Positions 16,739 through 27,850 of a DNA stretch of 64,000 nt are shown piece after piece. This DNA comes from Flavobacteriaceae bacterium UBA980 (lineage in GTDB: Bacteria; Bacteroidota; Bacteroidia; Flavobacteriales; Flavobacteriaceae): assembly GCA_002292265.1 (NCBI GenBank), contig DBBQ01000059.1:1-64000 (forward strand), read 5' to 3'. The notes under the pieces are model-generated. The model was not told the DNA's origin. It saw only the letters and a list, made by a program, of their open reading frames with translations, and did not search any database. Within the stretch, counting starts at the first letter, position 1. Each line of letters starts with the position of its first letter. Made by a program: the position numbers and the translations under genes.

Positions 16739-17209
16739 ATGCAAAAAAAACAATCCCTAACCGTTGTCGAAGCTCAAAAAAAACTGGAACATTACTGTGC
16801 CTATCAAGAGCGTTGCCATAAAGAAGTGGCAGATAAACTCAAGGAATTGGGTATGATTCCTGTCGCTATTGACACTATTATTTCCAAGCTTATTCAAGAC
16901 AACTACCTCAACGAAACCCGCTTTGCACAAAGCTTTGCACGGGGAAAATTCCGTATCAAAAAATGGGGGAAAAACCGAATTGTACGCGAGCTCAAACTGA
17001 GGCATATTTCAGACTACAACATCAAAATGGGGATGAAGGAAATTTCTGATAGAGACTATGAAAGTACTTTTTACCAACTCTTTGAAAAGCGCAAACTAAA
17101 AGTCGCACATTTATCCAAACTCGAACAAAAAAAGAAAATCCACTCCTACCTTTCCTATCGGGGTTGGGAACACCCGCGTATTTACAATGCGCTAAACGAA
17201 CTCTTTTAA
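16739..17209 (+). CDS. recX: RecX-family regulatory protein
   Basis: RecX modulates RecA filament growth. The protein consists of three-helix RecX repeats: ALEHYCAYQERCHKEV-type start, VADKLKELGMIP, then DNYLNETRFAQSFARGKFRIKKWGKNRI, which is a hallmark of the family, and a third repeat near the end (KIHSYLSYRGW). Length is 156 residues. It starts right after the rng terminator. Its TTTTAA end overlaps by 4 bases with the end of the convergent BtuB-like receptor gene. Confidence 0.92.
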   Translation: MQKKQSLTVVEAQKKLEHYCAYQERCHKEVADKLKELGMIPVAIDTIISKLIQDNYLNETRFAQSFARGKFRIKKWGKNRIVRELKLRHISDYNIKMGMKEISDRDYESTFYQLFEKRKLKVAHLSKLEQKKKIHSYLSYRGWEHPRIYNALNELF

Positions 17210-19020
17210 AAGCTGTATCGCAGAGAAAGTCTCGCATTGCGCCCCGGCATGGGTACCAAATTGGTCTCCGAATATTCTTGATTTAAAAGGTTGTAAACAG
17301 CCGTCTGGATCTGAAAGGATCTCAGGTTCCAAATCACATTTGCATCGACTACAGTATAGCCTTCTAGCTGCGGACGCTGACCGTATTTTAACCCTAGAAA
17401 ACCTTGAAGAGTAGAACTGACCGCGGCCCTGTAGGAAGCCGTAAAGTGATGTTTTAAAGAATTGATACTGTATCTCGAAAAATTGACTGCCACCTTCCTT
17501 AAATCGTCTGTTAGATAGGTATAGCCCAATTGTAGATTTTGGGGTTGTTTGTTCCAAATAAAAGGAAGATTGATTTCGGTCTCAAATCCGCGACTGTCCA
17601 AAGTTTGAATATTGGTCGCTTCCCAGGGTGCCTCTTCCAGTGGTTTGACATAGTCAATCAGATTCTCTGCACGTCGGTCAAAATAAGCAGCATAAAAACG
17701 AAAGGAAGGCGTGTTATGTCGAATTCCAAGTTCGGTTGCCAAGGCCTCTTCGGGTTTTAAATTTTCATTCCCAACTGTAGTCCGATCCTCGTAATACAAA
17801 TTCGTATAGGTAGGGATACGGTAGGTGTAACCTAAGTTTGCATAGGCCTGCCAATGAGTGCTAATCTCAAAACCAAGATCTACCCCTGGGTAGGTAAAGC
17901 CTCCAAAGTCTGAATACAAATTGACCGCAACTCCAGGGGTCAATTCCAATCGTTTCCCCAAACGAAATTGGTGCTCCAAAAAGAAAGTCGCGAGTTGACG
18001 GGTACGGTAGCCCAAATTATTGCTCGCAATGGACACGCGGGAAAGGTCAACCCCCATTCCGGTAGTGCCCCAGGAAGAAACATAACTACTGTTTAAGGCT
18101 GCTCCTACTTTGTGGGTAATGTGCCAATTTTCATAGACCTCAGGTTGCGCTCGTAGATACAAGTAATGATCTTGTCCCCTTCTCCAATACACATTGGGTT
18201 TTAAAACCCAATTCCCTTTTTGAATTTTGGATTGAACCGCAATGAGGCTTGCTTCCGTCTCTTCGTATTGGTCTTTGGCGTCTGGAGAGACGTAAAAACC
18301 GTTGGCGCCAAATTTCCTTCCTGAAAAAAAAACGAGTACCTCTAAAGGAACTTTTTGTGCTTCAGCGAGACTTACTTTAATAAAAGCCGTAGTGTTTTTA
18401 AAATCGGAATTGTAACGATACCCATCCGAAGAAATTCTCGAAAAATGAGTAAAAATTCCTCCGTTTTCCTCTCTTTTACTTAGACTAAGTGACCCTTGAA
18501 GTTGACCATAGGAGCCACCCCCGATTTCAGCTGTTCCCCCAGTAGTCAGCTCTTTTTTTGTGACAATATTGACCGCACCTGTAAGTGCATTTTGACCAAA
18601 AACGCGAGCCGCAGGACCTTTGATGATTTCTATCCGCTCGATCGTCTCTAGGGGAGGGAGAAAATTCAAGCTGTGATGTCCAGTTTGAGCATCGTCTAGT
18701 TTGATTCCATCGATCAACAAAAGCGTCTGATCAAAACTACCCCCGCGGATGTATAAATCGGCTTGTGCTCCTGCTACACCCCTTCTGCGAATGTCAACAC
18801 CTGTTATTTGTTGTAAGGCTTCCGCAATAGCCAGAGCACCTGTTGCTTTTAAGTCTTGTGAAGAGATAATTTGAAGGGTTCGCGCGTTCTCGGCAAACGG
18901 AATTTCAATTCTTAAAGAAGATACAATGACCTCTTTAAGGTCATATTGGGTTGGGATCGAATCCTATTGCGCATGCAATAAAAACAAGGGCACTAAAAGT
19001 GCTAAAATAAGAGGCTTCAT
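17206..19020 (-). pseudogene. BtuB-like TonB-dependent receptor interrupted by one in-frame TAG
   Basis: The reading frame from ATG 19020 encodes a signal peptide (MKPLILALLVPLFLLHAQ), then meets TAG at 18964-18966, and continues intact for almost 590 more codons to 17206. After the stop come a TonB-box-like segment (YDLKEVIVSS), the plug (ALAIAEALQQITGVDIRRR, ADLYIRGGSFDQTLLLIDG) and a 22-strand-type barrel that ends NARLSLRYSF with a terminal Phe. It resembles outer-membrane cobalamin/siderophore receptors. No alternative start gives export, so the gene is broken unless the TAG is read through or is a sequence error. It lies 41 bases after atpC. No cobalamin riboswitch fits in that gap. Confidence 0.85.
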
Positions 19021-19061
19021 ATTCGTAGGATTTAAAAGAAATTTGGGGTTTATAACGACTG

Positions 19062-19337
19062 CTAGTCCGTCAAAAGAATGACTTTATTGTCACTTAGTTC
19101 TACCGCACCCGATTCAATATCCAAGTAGGCCATATTTCCTTCTTGTGTAAATTTGGATTGGTGCGCTTTGTCCAAGGAAATTGTCCCTTGAATTTTTACC
19201 CGTCCCGCGACTAAAGTAGAAACGATGGGTGCGTGGTTATTTAATATTTGAAAAGAGCCAGAGGTGCCTGGAACTGTCACACTTTGCACTTCCCCACTAA
19301 AAAGTTGGGCTTCAGGAGAAACAATTTCGAGTTGCAT
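19062..19337 (-). CDS. atpC: F1Fo ATP synthase epsilon subunit (short form)
   Basis: The N-terminal beta-sandwich of the epsilon subunit is complete (MQLEIVSPEAQLFSGEVQSV, PGTSGSFQILNNHAPIVSTL). The protein stops after 91 residues, so it lacks the C-terminal helical hairpin that acts as an inhibitory element in longer epsilon subunits. This short form is common in Bacteroidota. Epsilon joins the central stalk of F1 at the inner membrane. The gene follows atpD by 4 bases. Confidence 0.93.
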   Translation of the reverse strand: MQLEIVSPEAQLFSGEVQSVTVPGTSGSFQILNNHAPIVSTLVAGRVKIQGTISLDKAHQSKFTQEGNMAYLDIESGAVELSDNKVILLTD

Positions 19338-19341
19338 ATTT

Positions 19342-20859
<1,518 letters not shown>

Positions 20860-20879
20860 CTACTTAATTATTTGAAATG

Positions 20880-20887
20880 CAAATATA
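20880..20887 (-). promoter_or_regulatory. -7 box for atpDC
   Basis: On the minus strand this reads TATATTTG, a perfect TAnnTTTG match, about 26 bases before the atpD ATG. It lies downstream of the terminator that follows the large TonB receptor gene, so atpDC probably has its own promoter. Confidence 0.55.
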
Positions 20888-20942
20888 ATGAGTTACTTGT
20901 AAAATCGTGATGTGTGATATTATTTTTTGGGAAAATTTAAAT

Positions 20943-20973
20943 AAAAAAGGCAACATAAAATGCTGCCTTTTTT
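20943..20973. terminator. Bidirectional intrinsic terminator after the large TonB receptor
   Basis: A hairpin of A6-GGCAACA and TGCTGCC-T6 (loop in 20957-20960) has T-runs in both reading directions. On the minus strand it ends the receptor transcript just past its stop at 20993. Confidence 0.8.
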
Positions 20974-20992
20974 GGTCTTAATTTAACATTAA

Positions 20993-23900
20993 TTAGAGAT
21001 TGAATGTCGCTCTTAAATTAACCCGTCTTCCAATAACCGGCATATTGGGAAAAGCTCGGTATTGTTGATTAAACAAGTTGGTTGCTGAGAGGTCTAATTT
21101 TACCCCATTAGAAAGTCTGTATCCTACACTTGCATCTACTAGATTTTTAGCTTGCACAACTCCTGCATAATATCCTTGATTCGAATTAAATTCGTCATCA
21201 TGTTGGAAGGCAAGTGAAGCTTGAAATCCATCTCTAACTATATAATCCATTCCTAAACGGAATTTGAACAAAGGGGCATTAAGAAAATCTTGAAATGGAA
21301 GATCATCGTCATTTTCTTCTCCAGGAGTCCACTCGTTCTGGCTTAGCCAAGAAGCATTCCCCCAAAAAGTAAGTTTTTCGGAAGCAAAGTATTCTATTGA
21401 TAAATCACTTCCAACATGAGATCGAGTAACATTATCAAAAATTCTATACCCTGCTGAAATATGAGTGATTCCATCATCTTGCGGTACTCTTTGAGATTCA
21501 ATTGCTCCTACAGCAGCTGCAGCGCCTGTACCTCCCTCAGATACTGGCTTTACAACATCTACATAACCTTGACCTCCCTGAGCAAATGCACCTGCAACAA
21601 TACCAGCTGTTTGTGCGATTGTTTGAGCAATTGCTGGAGCAATTAGTGGGGCCGCTGTAGCAGCTACTGCTGCAGATACTGGTGCAACTGCAGGTGATCC
21701 TGGGAAAAGTGCATTAGCAGGTGCTCCAGTTTCCCAAATAGCCTCAGGAATACCATTTGCTGTGTATTGCGCTTCAACACCAGCTTGAACTTGAGCATTT
21801 ACTCCTGCAGTTACGAACTGACTAATTGCACCACTAATAGCCGGATCAGCTGCAAAATCAGCACTAACTTGAGCTCCTAAGTCTGTTGGTATATCACGAT
21901 AATTATTTAATCTAAATGTTGGACCAATTGCAGTAAATTGAGTAGACCCTGTTCTAGCAAATGTATAAACGTCTATTCCTATTGCGAACTTGTCACCTAA
22001 AATACCTTTATAACCAACTTCCCATGAGGTTGTAGTTCCTAAAAGGGCTGAAGGAGTATCAACAGCTGTTGGCATTGGGCTGCCATTAAATGCATTGTAA
22101 CCGGATATAGTTCCAGAAGTTCCTCCAGGCACATAACCATTAAAGAAGTTTTGTACTAATGGCAAAAGCGGTGCTTGACTTGGAGATGCCGCTATTCCTG
22201 CATAAAGGGCAGCTAGAGTTTGACCAGCAACTGCTCCATATGGGATAGCAAGTGGCCACTGAGTTGTATCTGCAGGAATTGTTAATCCCCCAGCTCCTAC
22301 AACTTCTATCGGTTGATTTGGATTAAAATTTTGAGCAGTTGTTTGACCAGAAGCCCAAACATCAAGAACACCCGGAGACTGGATTTGCACTGGGAAATCC
22401 AAATATGTTTCTAATGCACTTGGACCGAATATAGCTTGGTTGTATGTTATTCTAAAACTATTTTTTGGATTTGGTTTATAAACAAGAGCTATCCTAGGAG
22501 CAATTTTTCCTTTGTCAATAAAATTTAATTTATCATATCTAAGAGCATAGGTTAGGTCTAACTTATCACCAAAACGAGAAGTCCCTTGGCCATAAATACC
22601 ATAGTTATTGTAGTCATTACTCCCGTCATATTGTCCAAATAATGTATTCTCTGATTCAGATTGTATGTCCCGAAAATCTGCTCCAAAAGTAAAATTGGAA
22701 TCTAAAAAATTTTCCGCATCAAAATTGTATTGAAGTTGTGCATCTAAAGATGATCTTTTAGTAAGTATACGTTGAGCTGTTAAATAAAGATAAAAAGGAG
22801 AATCCGTTGTACCTCCATCATTTCCAGAATAAGAAATTTGTCCAAAAAAGCCTCCAGACTTAATTCTTGCTTGTGTCCAAAAGTCAAGACCCTGAGCATA
22901 ACCTGGTCCTTGTGCTTGATTAATTAATCCTCCTCCTGAATTTATACCCCCAGAAATAACAGCGTCAGTATTGTCATTTGGTCTAAATTCTAAGTGTGCA
23001 TTTGCCATAAAAGATTCGTAATCATTTAAGTAAGCATTACCGTCTCCATCAGGATCTAACTCTGCTCTTGTAACTAATGGTGTAGTTGGAACTTGTGATG
23101 GATCAATTCTATTATTTTTAACTATTGGTTGGAATATACCGTTTGCAGTAGCATTATTTATTAAAGCTAAAAAATCTGCATTTTCAATCGGGTCTAAACT
23201 AAATTCATCCCCTTTTTTGTATTGTGCGTTAATTTTAAATCCAAAAGTTTTTTTGTCATTCGCATAGGCATGTCTTATCGTTCCGGAAAGAGTACTTAAA
23301 TTTCCGCCTATTAGCTCAACTGAGGTACCTGGATTATCAATAGCTTTTTTAGAAAAGAAATGAACTACTCCTGATTCTACACTTGGTCCATAAAGGGCTG
23401 ATGCAGCTCCTCTAACAACTTCAATTCTATCTATGTCGAGGTTTGACAAACCTGATTGAAAAGCAAAAAATGCCCCAGAAGCAGGAGATTGTAAAAACCT
23501 GTAATCCAAAATTGGAAAGACGCTGGTTCCAAAAACACCTGAACCTGCTCTCATTTCAAAATTTATTGAATTTGCAGATTGCTGTTGAAATTGAACACCA
23601 GGTATATTAATTAATGCTCTTGCTGGATCATTAACATTAGCTGTGTTCTCTAAATCTTTTGAGGTTATTATAGAAACCGATGCTGGCGCATCTAACGCTT
23701 TTTCTGATCTTCTCGAAGCTGAAATAACAACTTCATTCAAATTTTGACCAAATACTAGAGCAACCTCTAAAGGCTGATCAACTGAAATAATCTCTATTAT
23801 TTGGGAACTAAATCCCACATAACTCACCTCAATTTTGAGAGGAAGTTCAGCAGAAGTATTTAAAATAAAGTTACCGTCAAAATCCGCAACTGCTCCGGTG

Positions 23901-24055
23901 TTTGAACCCACTACAATTACGTTGGCACCAGGAATTGCTTCTTGGTTTTCTGCGTCAACTACCGTTCCTGAAATTGACGTTTGCGCGAAGACTACATTTG
24001 CCGCTAATAGAAGCAGGGCAAAAAGTCCTTGTTTTACTACATTTTTTGTTTTCAT
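20993..24055 (-). CDS. Large TonB-dependent receptor with Ala-rich extracellular insert
   Basis: An outer-membrane active transporter of 1020 residues. After the signal peptide (GLFALLLLAANVVFAQ) come a CarboxypepD-regulatory-like domain (about 26-110, SGTVVDAENQEAIPGANVIV), a plug (about 115-240, IDRIEVVRGAASALYGPSVE) and a barrel ending RRVNLRATFNL. Residues about 728-850 form an unusual Ala/Gly/Pro-rich segment (for example VAATAAPLIAPAIAQTIAQ) that must lie in a surface loop. The substrate is unknown. No SusD-type partner gene is adjacent, so it is probably not a polysaccharide SusCD pair. The gene stands alone between a divergent acyltransferase and a terminator. Confidence 0.9.
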   Translation of the reverse strand: MKTKNVVKQGLFALLLLAANVVFAQTSISGTVVDAENQEAIPGANVIVVGSNTGAVADFDGNFILNTSAELPLKIEVSYVGFSSQIIEIISVDQPLEVALVFGQNLNEVVISASRRSEKALDAPASVSIITSKDLENTANVNDPARALINIPGVQFQQQSANSINFEMRAGSGVFGTSVFPILDYRFLQSPASGAFFAFQSGLSNLDIDRIEVVRGAASALYGPSVESGVVHFFSKKAIDNPGTSVELIGGNLSTLSGTIRHAYANDKKTFGFKINAQYKKGDEFSLDPIENADFLALINNATANGIFQPIVKNNRIDPSQVPTTPLVTRAELDPDGDGNAYLNDYESFMANAHLEFRPNDNTDAVISGGINSGGGLINQAQGPGYAQGLDFWTQARIKSGGFFGQISYSGNDGGTTDSPFYLYLTAQRILTKRSSLDAQLQYNFDAENFLDSNFTFGADFRDIQSESENTLFGQYDGSNDYNNYGIYGQGTSRFGDKLDLTYALRYDKLNFIDKGKIAPRIALVYKPNPKNSFRITYNQAIFGPSALETYLDFPVQIQSPGVLDVWASGQTTAQNFNPNQPIEVVGAGGLTIPADTTQWPLAIPYGAVAGQTLAALYAGIAASPSQAPLLPLVQNFFNGYVPGGTSGTISGYNAFNGSPMPTAVDTPSALLGTTTSWEVGYKGILGDKFAIGIDVYTFARTGSTQFTAIGPTFRLNNYRDIPTDLGAQVSADFAADPAISGAISQFVTAGVNAQVQAGVEAQYTANGIPEAIWETGAPANALFPGSPAVAPVSAAVAATAAPLIAPAIAQTIAQTAGIVAGAFAQGGQGYVDVVKPVSEGGTGAAAAVGAIESQRVPQDDGITHISAGYRIFDNVTRSHVGSDLSIEYFASEKLTFWGNASWLSQNEWTPGEENDDDLPFQDFLNAPLFKFRLGMDYIVRDGFQASLAFQHDDEFNSNQGYYAGVVQAKNLVDASVGYRLSNGVKLDLSATNLFNQQYRAFPNMPVIGRRVNLRATFNL

Positions 24056-24303
24056 ATCTTAATTTTCATTTGTTTGGAACATAATAAGGTATGGCTCAGA
24101 TAAGAATAAGGGGAGTACTCTTTGTTAATCGGTCCCTAAGTTACTACAATTTTTATCTTTAAAATAAAATTTGACCAAGACTTCGGCGCATTAATTCTAT
24201 TAAAATTTCACTTTTGCACTTGAAGACTTATCAAAAATAACCAAATTTTAAAAAAAATTGGTAGGTTTACCCTGGTTGAAAATTTAACTTCTGAGTCCTT
24301 TTT

Positions 24304-25338
24304 GTGAAAAACATCTTTTATTTTACCATTAAATACCTGCTGAGATATTACAACCAAATCTATTTCAGAAAAGTCGTAGTATACGGTTATGAAAACATCC
24401 CTAAAAATGGAGGGGTTTTGTTTTCCCCCAATCATCAAGGTGCTTTTTTAGATCCGTTGCTTATTGGTTCGATGACTCCAAAAAAAATTACCTCCCTTAC
24501 CCGTAGTGATGTTTTTGGAGGACCACTCCAATGGTTTTTAGATGCCTTCCAAATGCTCCCTGTATACCGCATCAGAAACGGCTACAGTAATTTAAAAAAA
24601 AACAATGCCATTTTTGAAAAGTGCTTTGTACTTCTTGGTTCGGGGAAATTTTTATTGATGTTTTCTGAAGGTGGACACCACGACGAATATTTCCTGAAAA
24701 GACTCTCCAAAGGAAGCAGTCGTTTGGCGCTTCAAGCCCAGCTTAAAAATCCGAATAAAAAAATATACCTCCAACCCGTAGGAATTAATTATGGGCATCA
24801 CAAACAAGCCCGTTGTACCTTACATTTGGTGTACGGAAAACCCATGCTCGTCTCACAATTCATCAGCGACAAACATACAGAAGCAGAAAACATCAATACC
24901 CTACGCTTAGAACTTCAAGATAGAATGCGGGACTGTCTTTGGCTGCCAGATAATACCGAAGAATATCCATTTCAAAAAGAGTGTATCAATCGGCGTACCA
25001 CCTCGATGGAATTCGAGCCTTTAAAACAGATATTGTCAAGCGACTATAAGCAACTCCCAAGGAGGAGAAAGCTAAATGCTAGCAGAACCTTCCTCTCCCA
25101 CTTGTTGAGTATTCCCAATTTGATTCCGCTGTTGATAACAAGAAAAGTGATCGGGAAATTTGACGATGTTGTCTTTGTCAGTTCTATGAAGTACGCAATG
25201 GGTGTGTTTTTCTTTCCCCTTTGGTGGCTCGTGACCGCTATTCTCATTGCTTACGGATTTGGAAATTCAGTAATGACCCTATATTTACTGGTCTGTATTT
25301 CAAGTTTATTATTAAGACAAAGGATTTTACTATCATAA
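24304..25338 (+). CDS. Lysophospholipid acyltransferase family protein (PlsC-like)
   Basis: This membrane enzyme transfers an acyl chain to a lysophospholipid or 1-acyl-glycerol-3-phosphate. Motif I is NHQGAFLDP (His44 and Asp50, spaced HX5D rather than the standard HX4D). The later FSEGGHHDE corresponds to the glycerophosphate-binding EGT/EGG block. The C-terminus has two hydrophobic spans (residues about 290-340). The start is GTG 24304. The gene is divergent from the large TonB receptor gene. The 24056-24303 region between them holds no gene I can support. Confidence 0.88.
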   Translation: MKNIFYFTIKYLLRYYNQIYFRKVVVYGYENIPKNGGVLFSPNHQGAFLDPLLIGSMTPKKITSLTRSDVFGGPLQWFLDAFQMLPVYRIRNGYSNLKKNNAIFEKCFVLLGSGKFLLMFSEGGHHDEYFLKRLSKGSSRLALQAQLKNPNKKIYLQPVGINYGHHKQARCTLHLVYGKPMLVSQFISDKHTEAENINTLRLELQDRMRDCLWLPDNTEEYPFQKECINRRTTSMEFEPLKQILSSDYKQLPRRRKLNASRTFLSHLLSIPNLIPLLITRKVIGKFDDVVFVSSMKYAMGVFFFPLWWLVTAILIAYGFGNSVMTLYLLVCISSLLLRQRILLS

Positions 25339-25481
25339 ATTTATAATCAATAGTTTTTAACGATAATATCTGCTTTTTTGATCTTTATTAAATGTATAAA
25401 TAAATTATTTATTGTTATAAATTATTATTCATTAAATTTCAATAAGATACTATTATACTTTTTTCGTTTTCGAAAGATCAC

Positions 25482-25489
25482 TACCTTGC
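25482..25489 (+). promoter_or_regulatory. -7-like box 4 nt before the YpdA start
   Basis: TACCTTGC resembles the TAnnTTTG consensus and ends 4 bases before ATG 25494. If it is the promoter, the transcript would be leaderless or nearly so. Confidence 0.35.
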
Positions 25490-25493
25490 CACC

Positions 25494-26456
25494 ATGAAGG
25501 ATGTCATCATAATTGGAGCGGGTCCCATTGGTCTTGCCTGTGGTATAGAAGCTCAAAAAAAAGGGCTAGACTATTTGATATTTGACAAAGGAACTTTGGT
25601 CAATTCACTTTATCACTACCCCCTAAACATGACTTTTTTTTCGACCTCAGACAAGCTAGAAATAGGTGAAGTCCCCTTTATTTCGCACAATGTCAAACCG
25701 ACCCGCGCAGAAGCCCTGGAATATTATCGAAGAGTGGCTTCCCATTGGAAACTCAAATTAAATCTTTACGAATCAACTGAAAAGATTGAGAAAATCGAAG
25801 ACAACTTCCAGATCACTACCCCCAGAGGAAACTACAATGCGAAATCCCTTGTTATTGCAACTGGGTTTTACGATCGACCGTTTCTGCTAGAAGTTCCTGG
25901 AGAAGACCTTCCTAAAGTAAAACATTATTACTCGGAACCGCATCCGTACTTTGGAATGGAGTTGGCCGTAGTGGGTGCTGCAAATTCAGCTGTGGATGTC
26001 GCCTTGGAAACCTACCGCAAAGGAGCAAAGAGTGTCACCATGATCATTCGCGAAAAAGAAATTGGAACCAATGTAAAGTATTGGGCGCGTCCTGATATTG
26101 TAAACCGCATAAAAGAAGGGAGTATAAAAGCTTACTTTGAAGCTTCAATTACATCCATAGAAGAGAAATTTGTACACTTTGAAGATCCTGAAGGCACTCA
26201 TAAAATTGACAATGATTTTGTTTTGGCAATGACGGGCTACGAACCCAATTTTGATATGTTGGAAAATGTAGGGGTAACTTTTCATAAAGACGAATTTAGA
26301 ACCCCAAAATACAATTCCAATACGATGGAATCCGAGGCGGAAAATGTATATTTAGCAGGAGTGGTCTGCGGGGGCTACAAAACCAACAAATGGTTTATTG
26401 AAAATTCTAGAGAACACGCTCCGATCATCATGAATGCCATTGTTTCTAAGAAGTAA
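25494..26456 (+). CDS. ypdA: YpdA/Bdr-family NAD(P)-dependent oxidoreductase
   Basis: A two-domain flavoprotein with an N-terminal FAD-binding Rossmann motif (IIGAGPIGLACGIEA) and a second NAD(P)-binding motif (VVGAANSAVDVALE). The family, YpdA, is a putative bacillithiol disulfide reductase in Firmicutes and Bacteroidota. The segment LNMTFFSTSDKLEIG is characteristic. The physiological thiol in this organism cannot be read from the window, since no bacillithiol synthesis genes are present here. Length 320 residues. It is followed after 57 bases by a GntP permease but the two functions are unrelated. Confidence 0.9.
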   Translation: MKDVIIIGAGPIGLACGIEAQKKGLDYLIFDKGTLVNSLYHYPLNMTFFSTSDKLEIGEVPFISHNVKPTRAEALEYYRRVASHWKLKLNLYESTEKIEKIEDNFQITTPRGNYNAKSLVIATGFYDRPFLLEVPGEDLPKVKHYYSEPHPYFGMELAVVGAANSAVDVALETYRKGAKSVTMIIREKEIGTNVKYWARPDIVNRIKEGSIKAYFEASITSIEEKFVHFEDPEGTHKIDNDFVLAMTGYEPNFDMLENVGVTFHKDEFRTPKYNSNTMESEAENVYLAGVVCGGYKTNKWFIENSREHAPIIMNAIVSKK

Positions 26457-26500
26457 TCTGATCCATTTTTTGTTTATAGCCCAAGAAAAATTCATTTCTG

Positions 26501-26508
26501 TATCTTAG
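26501..26508 (+). promoter_or_regulatory. -7-like box 5 nt before the GntP permease start
   Basis: TATCTTAG is a near match to TAnnTTTG and ends 5 bases before ATG 26514. The spacing again suggests little or no leader. Confidence 0.3.
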
Positions 26509-26513
26509 AACCG

Positions 26514-27845
26514 ATGCTGTCTTCTCTATTTAGTGTTTTTATTGTTATCCTGTGGATCGTGCTCGGCACTTCTCGTGCCAAGATTCATCCTTTTTTGGTG
26601 CTGTTCAGTGCTGCGCTGTTATTAGGTTTTTTATTGGGGATCCCAGCTGTTGAAATCTTAAATCACATCCAAAAGGGCTTTGGGGGTATTGTTCAAAGCA
26701 TTGGTTTGCTTATCCTTTTTGGAACAACCATTGGCGTTTCCTTGGAACGCTCAAAGGGAACATTGGCCCTAGCTCAAGGGATTCTCTCCCGTTTGCAGCG
26801 ACTGCCCTTACCGTATGCCGTGAGTTGTATCGGATATTTAGTTTCTATCCCTGTTTTTTGTGATGCAGCCTTTGTCATTCTTTCCCATTTGAATAAAACC
26901 TTATCCAAACAAACCCGAACCCCTTTGGTGGGGCTTACCGTGGCACTATCTACTGGTTTGTTTGCTCCTCATGTTTTGGTTCCCCCTACACCAGGCCCAC
27001 TAGCAGCTGCTTCGAACCTAGCACTTGAAAATCTTTTTTTATTGATCTGTGTAGGAGCAAGCATTGCCCTTATTTTGATACTAGTGGGTGGGGCCTATGG
27101 AAACTACCTCATTCGAAAGAATCCGTATGTCCCTGATGAGTCGGAAGAACCTATACTCCAGAACACAACAGCTTCCATGCCTAGTTTTGGTGCCGCCTTA
27201 CAGCCTATTTTAGTCCCTATTTTACTAATGGGCTTGGGGGCTTTAATAAAATTTATTCCTCGTGACCTCCCAGAGCTAGAAGTGGTTACCCTTCTTTGCC
27301 AGCCGACAGTTGCTCTGGGAATCGGCATGCTTTTAGCCTTACGGTTGGTTCGCTCAAAACGAAAAATGCTAATCAATCTTTCTATCAAAGAAGGAATCGT
27401 ACAAGCTGCTCCTATTTTAATTATCACAGGCATGGGTGGTGCTTTGGGAAATCTCATTCAAACCATCCCACTCCAAGAATACGCTCAAGCTATTTCTTCT
27501 TATGAGGCTTTGGGATTGTTTATTCCTTTTGGTATTGCAGCTCTATTGAAAACAGCTCAAGGCTCTTCGACTGTAGCCATCATTACAACTTCATCCATTG
27601 TTTTCCCCTTACTCCCATTGCTCCAACTGGACAGTGAAATGGGAAAAGTTTGGGTCATTATGGCCTTGGGTGTAGGTGCTATGACCGTTTCCCATGCCAA
27701 CGACTCCTATTTTTGGATCGTGTCACAAATGAGTGGGATGGATGTAAAAACAGCATATAGAACCCATACCGTAGGAACTTTAATCCAGGGACTGGTTGGC
27801 TTTCTCGTCGTTTTCGTTGGATACTCGATCTGGAAAGTACTGTAA
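26514..27845 (+). CDS. GntP-family permease (gluconate:H+ symporter-like)
   Basis: A 443-residue inner-membrane transporter with about 12-14 hydrophobic spans. Family marks are HVLVPPTPGPLAAASNL in the middle and LKTAQGSSTVAIITTSSIV and MTVSHANDSYFWIV near the end. GntP members take up gluconate or related sugar acids and hydroxyacids by proton symport. No sugar-acid kinase or dehydrogenase gene is adjacent, so the substrate is open. The gene is convergent with the DUF4270 gene, 5 bases away. Confidence 0.92.
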   Translation: MLSSLFSVFIVILWIVLGTSRAKIHPFLVLFSAALLLGFLLGIPAVEILNHIQKGFGGIVQSIGLLILFGTTIGVSLERSKGTLALAQGILSRLQRLPLPYAVSCIGYLVSIPVFCDAAFVILSHLNKTLSKQTRTPLVGLTVALSTGLFAPHVLVPPTPGPLAAASNLALENLFLLICVGASIALILILVGGAYGNYLIRKNPYVPDESEEPILQNTTASMPSFGAALQPILVPILLMGLGALIKFIPRDLPELEVVTLLCQPTVALGIGMLLALRLVRSKRKMLINLSIKEGIVQAAPILIITGMGGALGNLIQTIPLQEYAQAISSYEALGLFIPFGIAALLKTAQGSSTVAIITTSSIVFPLLPLLQLDSEMGKVWVIMALGVGAMTVSHANDSYFWIVSQMSGMDVKTAYRTHTVGTLIQGLVGFLVVFVGYSIWKVL

Positions 27846-27850
27846 TACTT

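Noticed and set aside
19021..19061. Cobalamin riboswitch before the BtuB-like receptor
   Set aside because: Only 41 bases separate it from atpC, too short for a cobalamin riboswitch.
24091..24162. A 23-codon plus-strand frame (MAQIRIRGVLFVNRSLSYYN...) between the TonB receptor and acyltransferase genes
   Set aside because: No promoter-like box at a fitting distance, no membrane or basic character, and the frame lies in a divergent promoter region, so it is most likely a chance frame.
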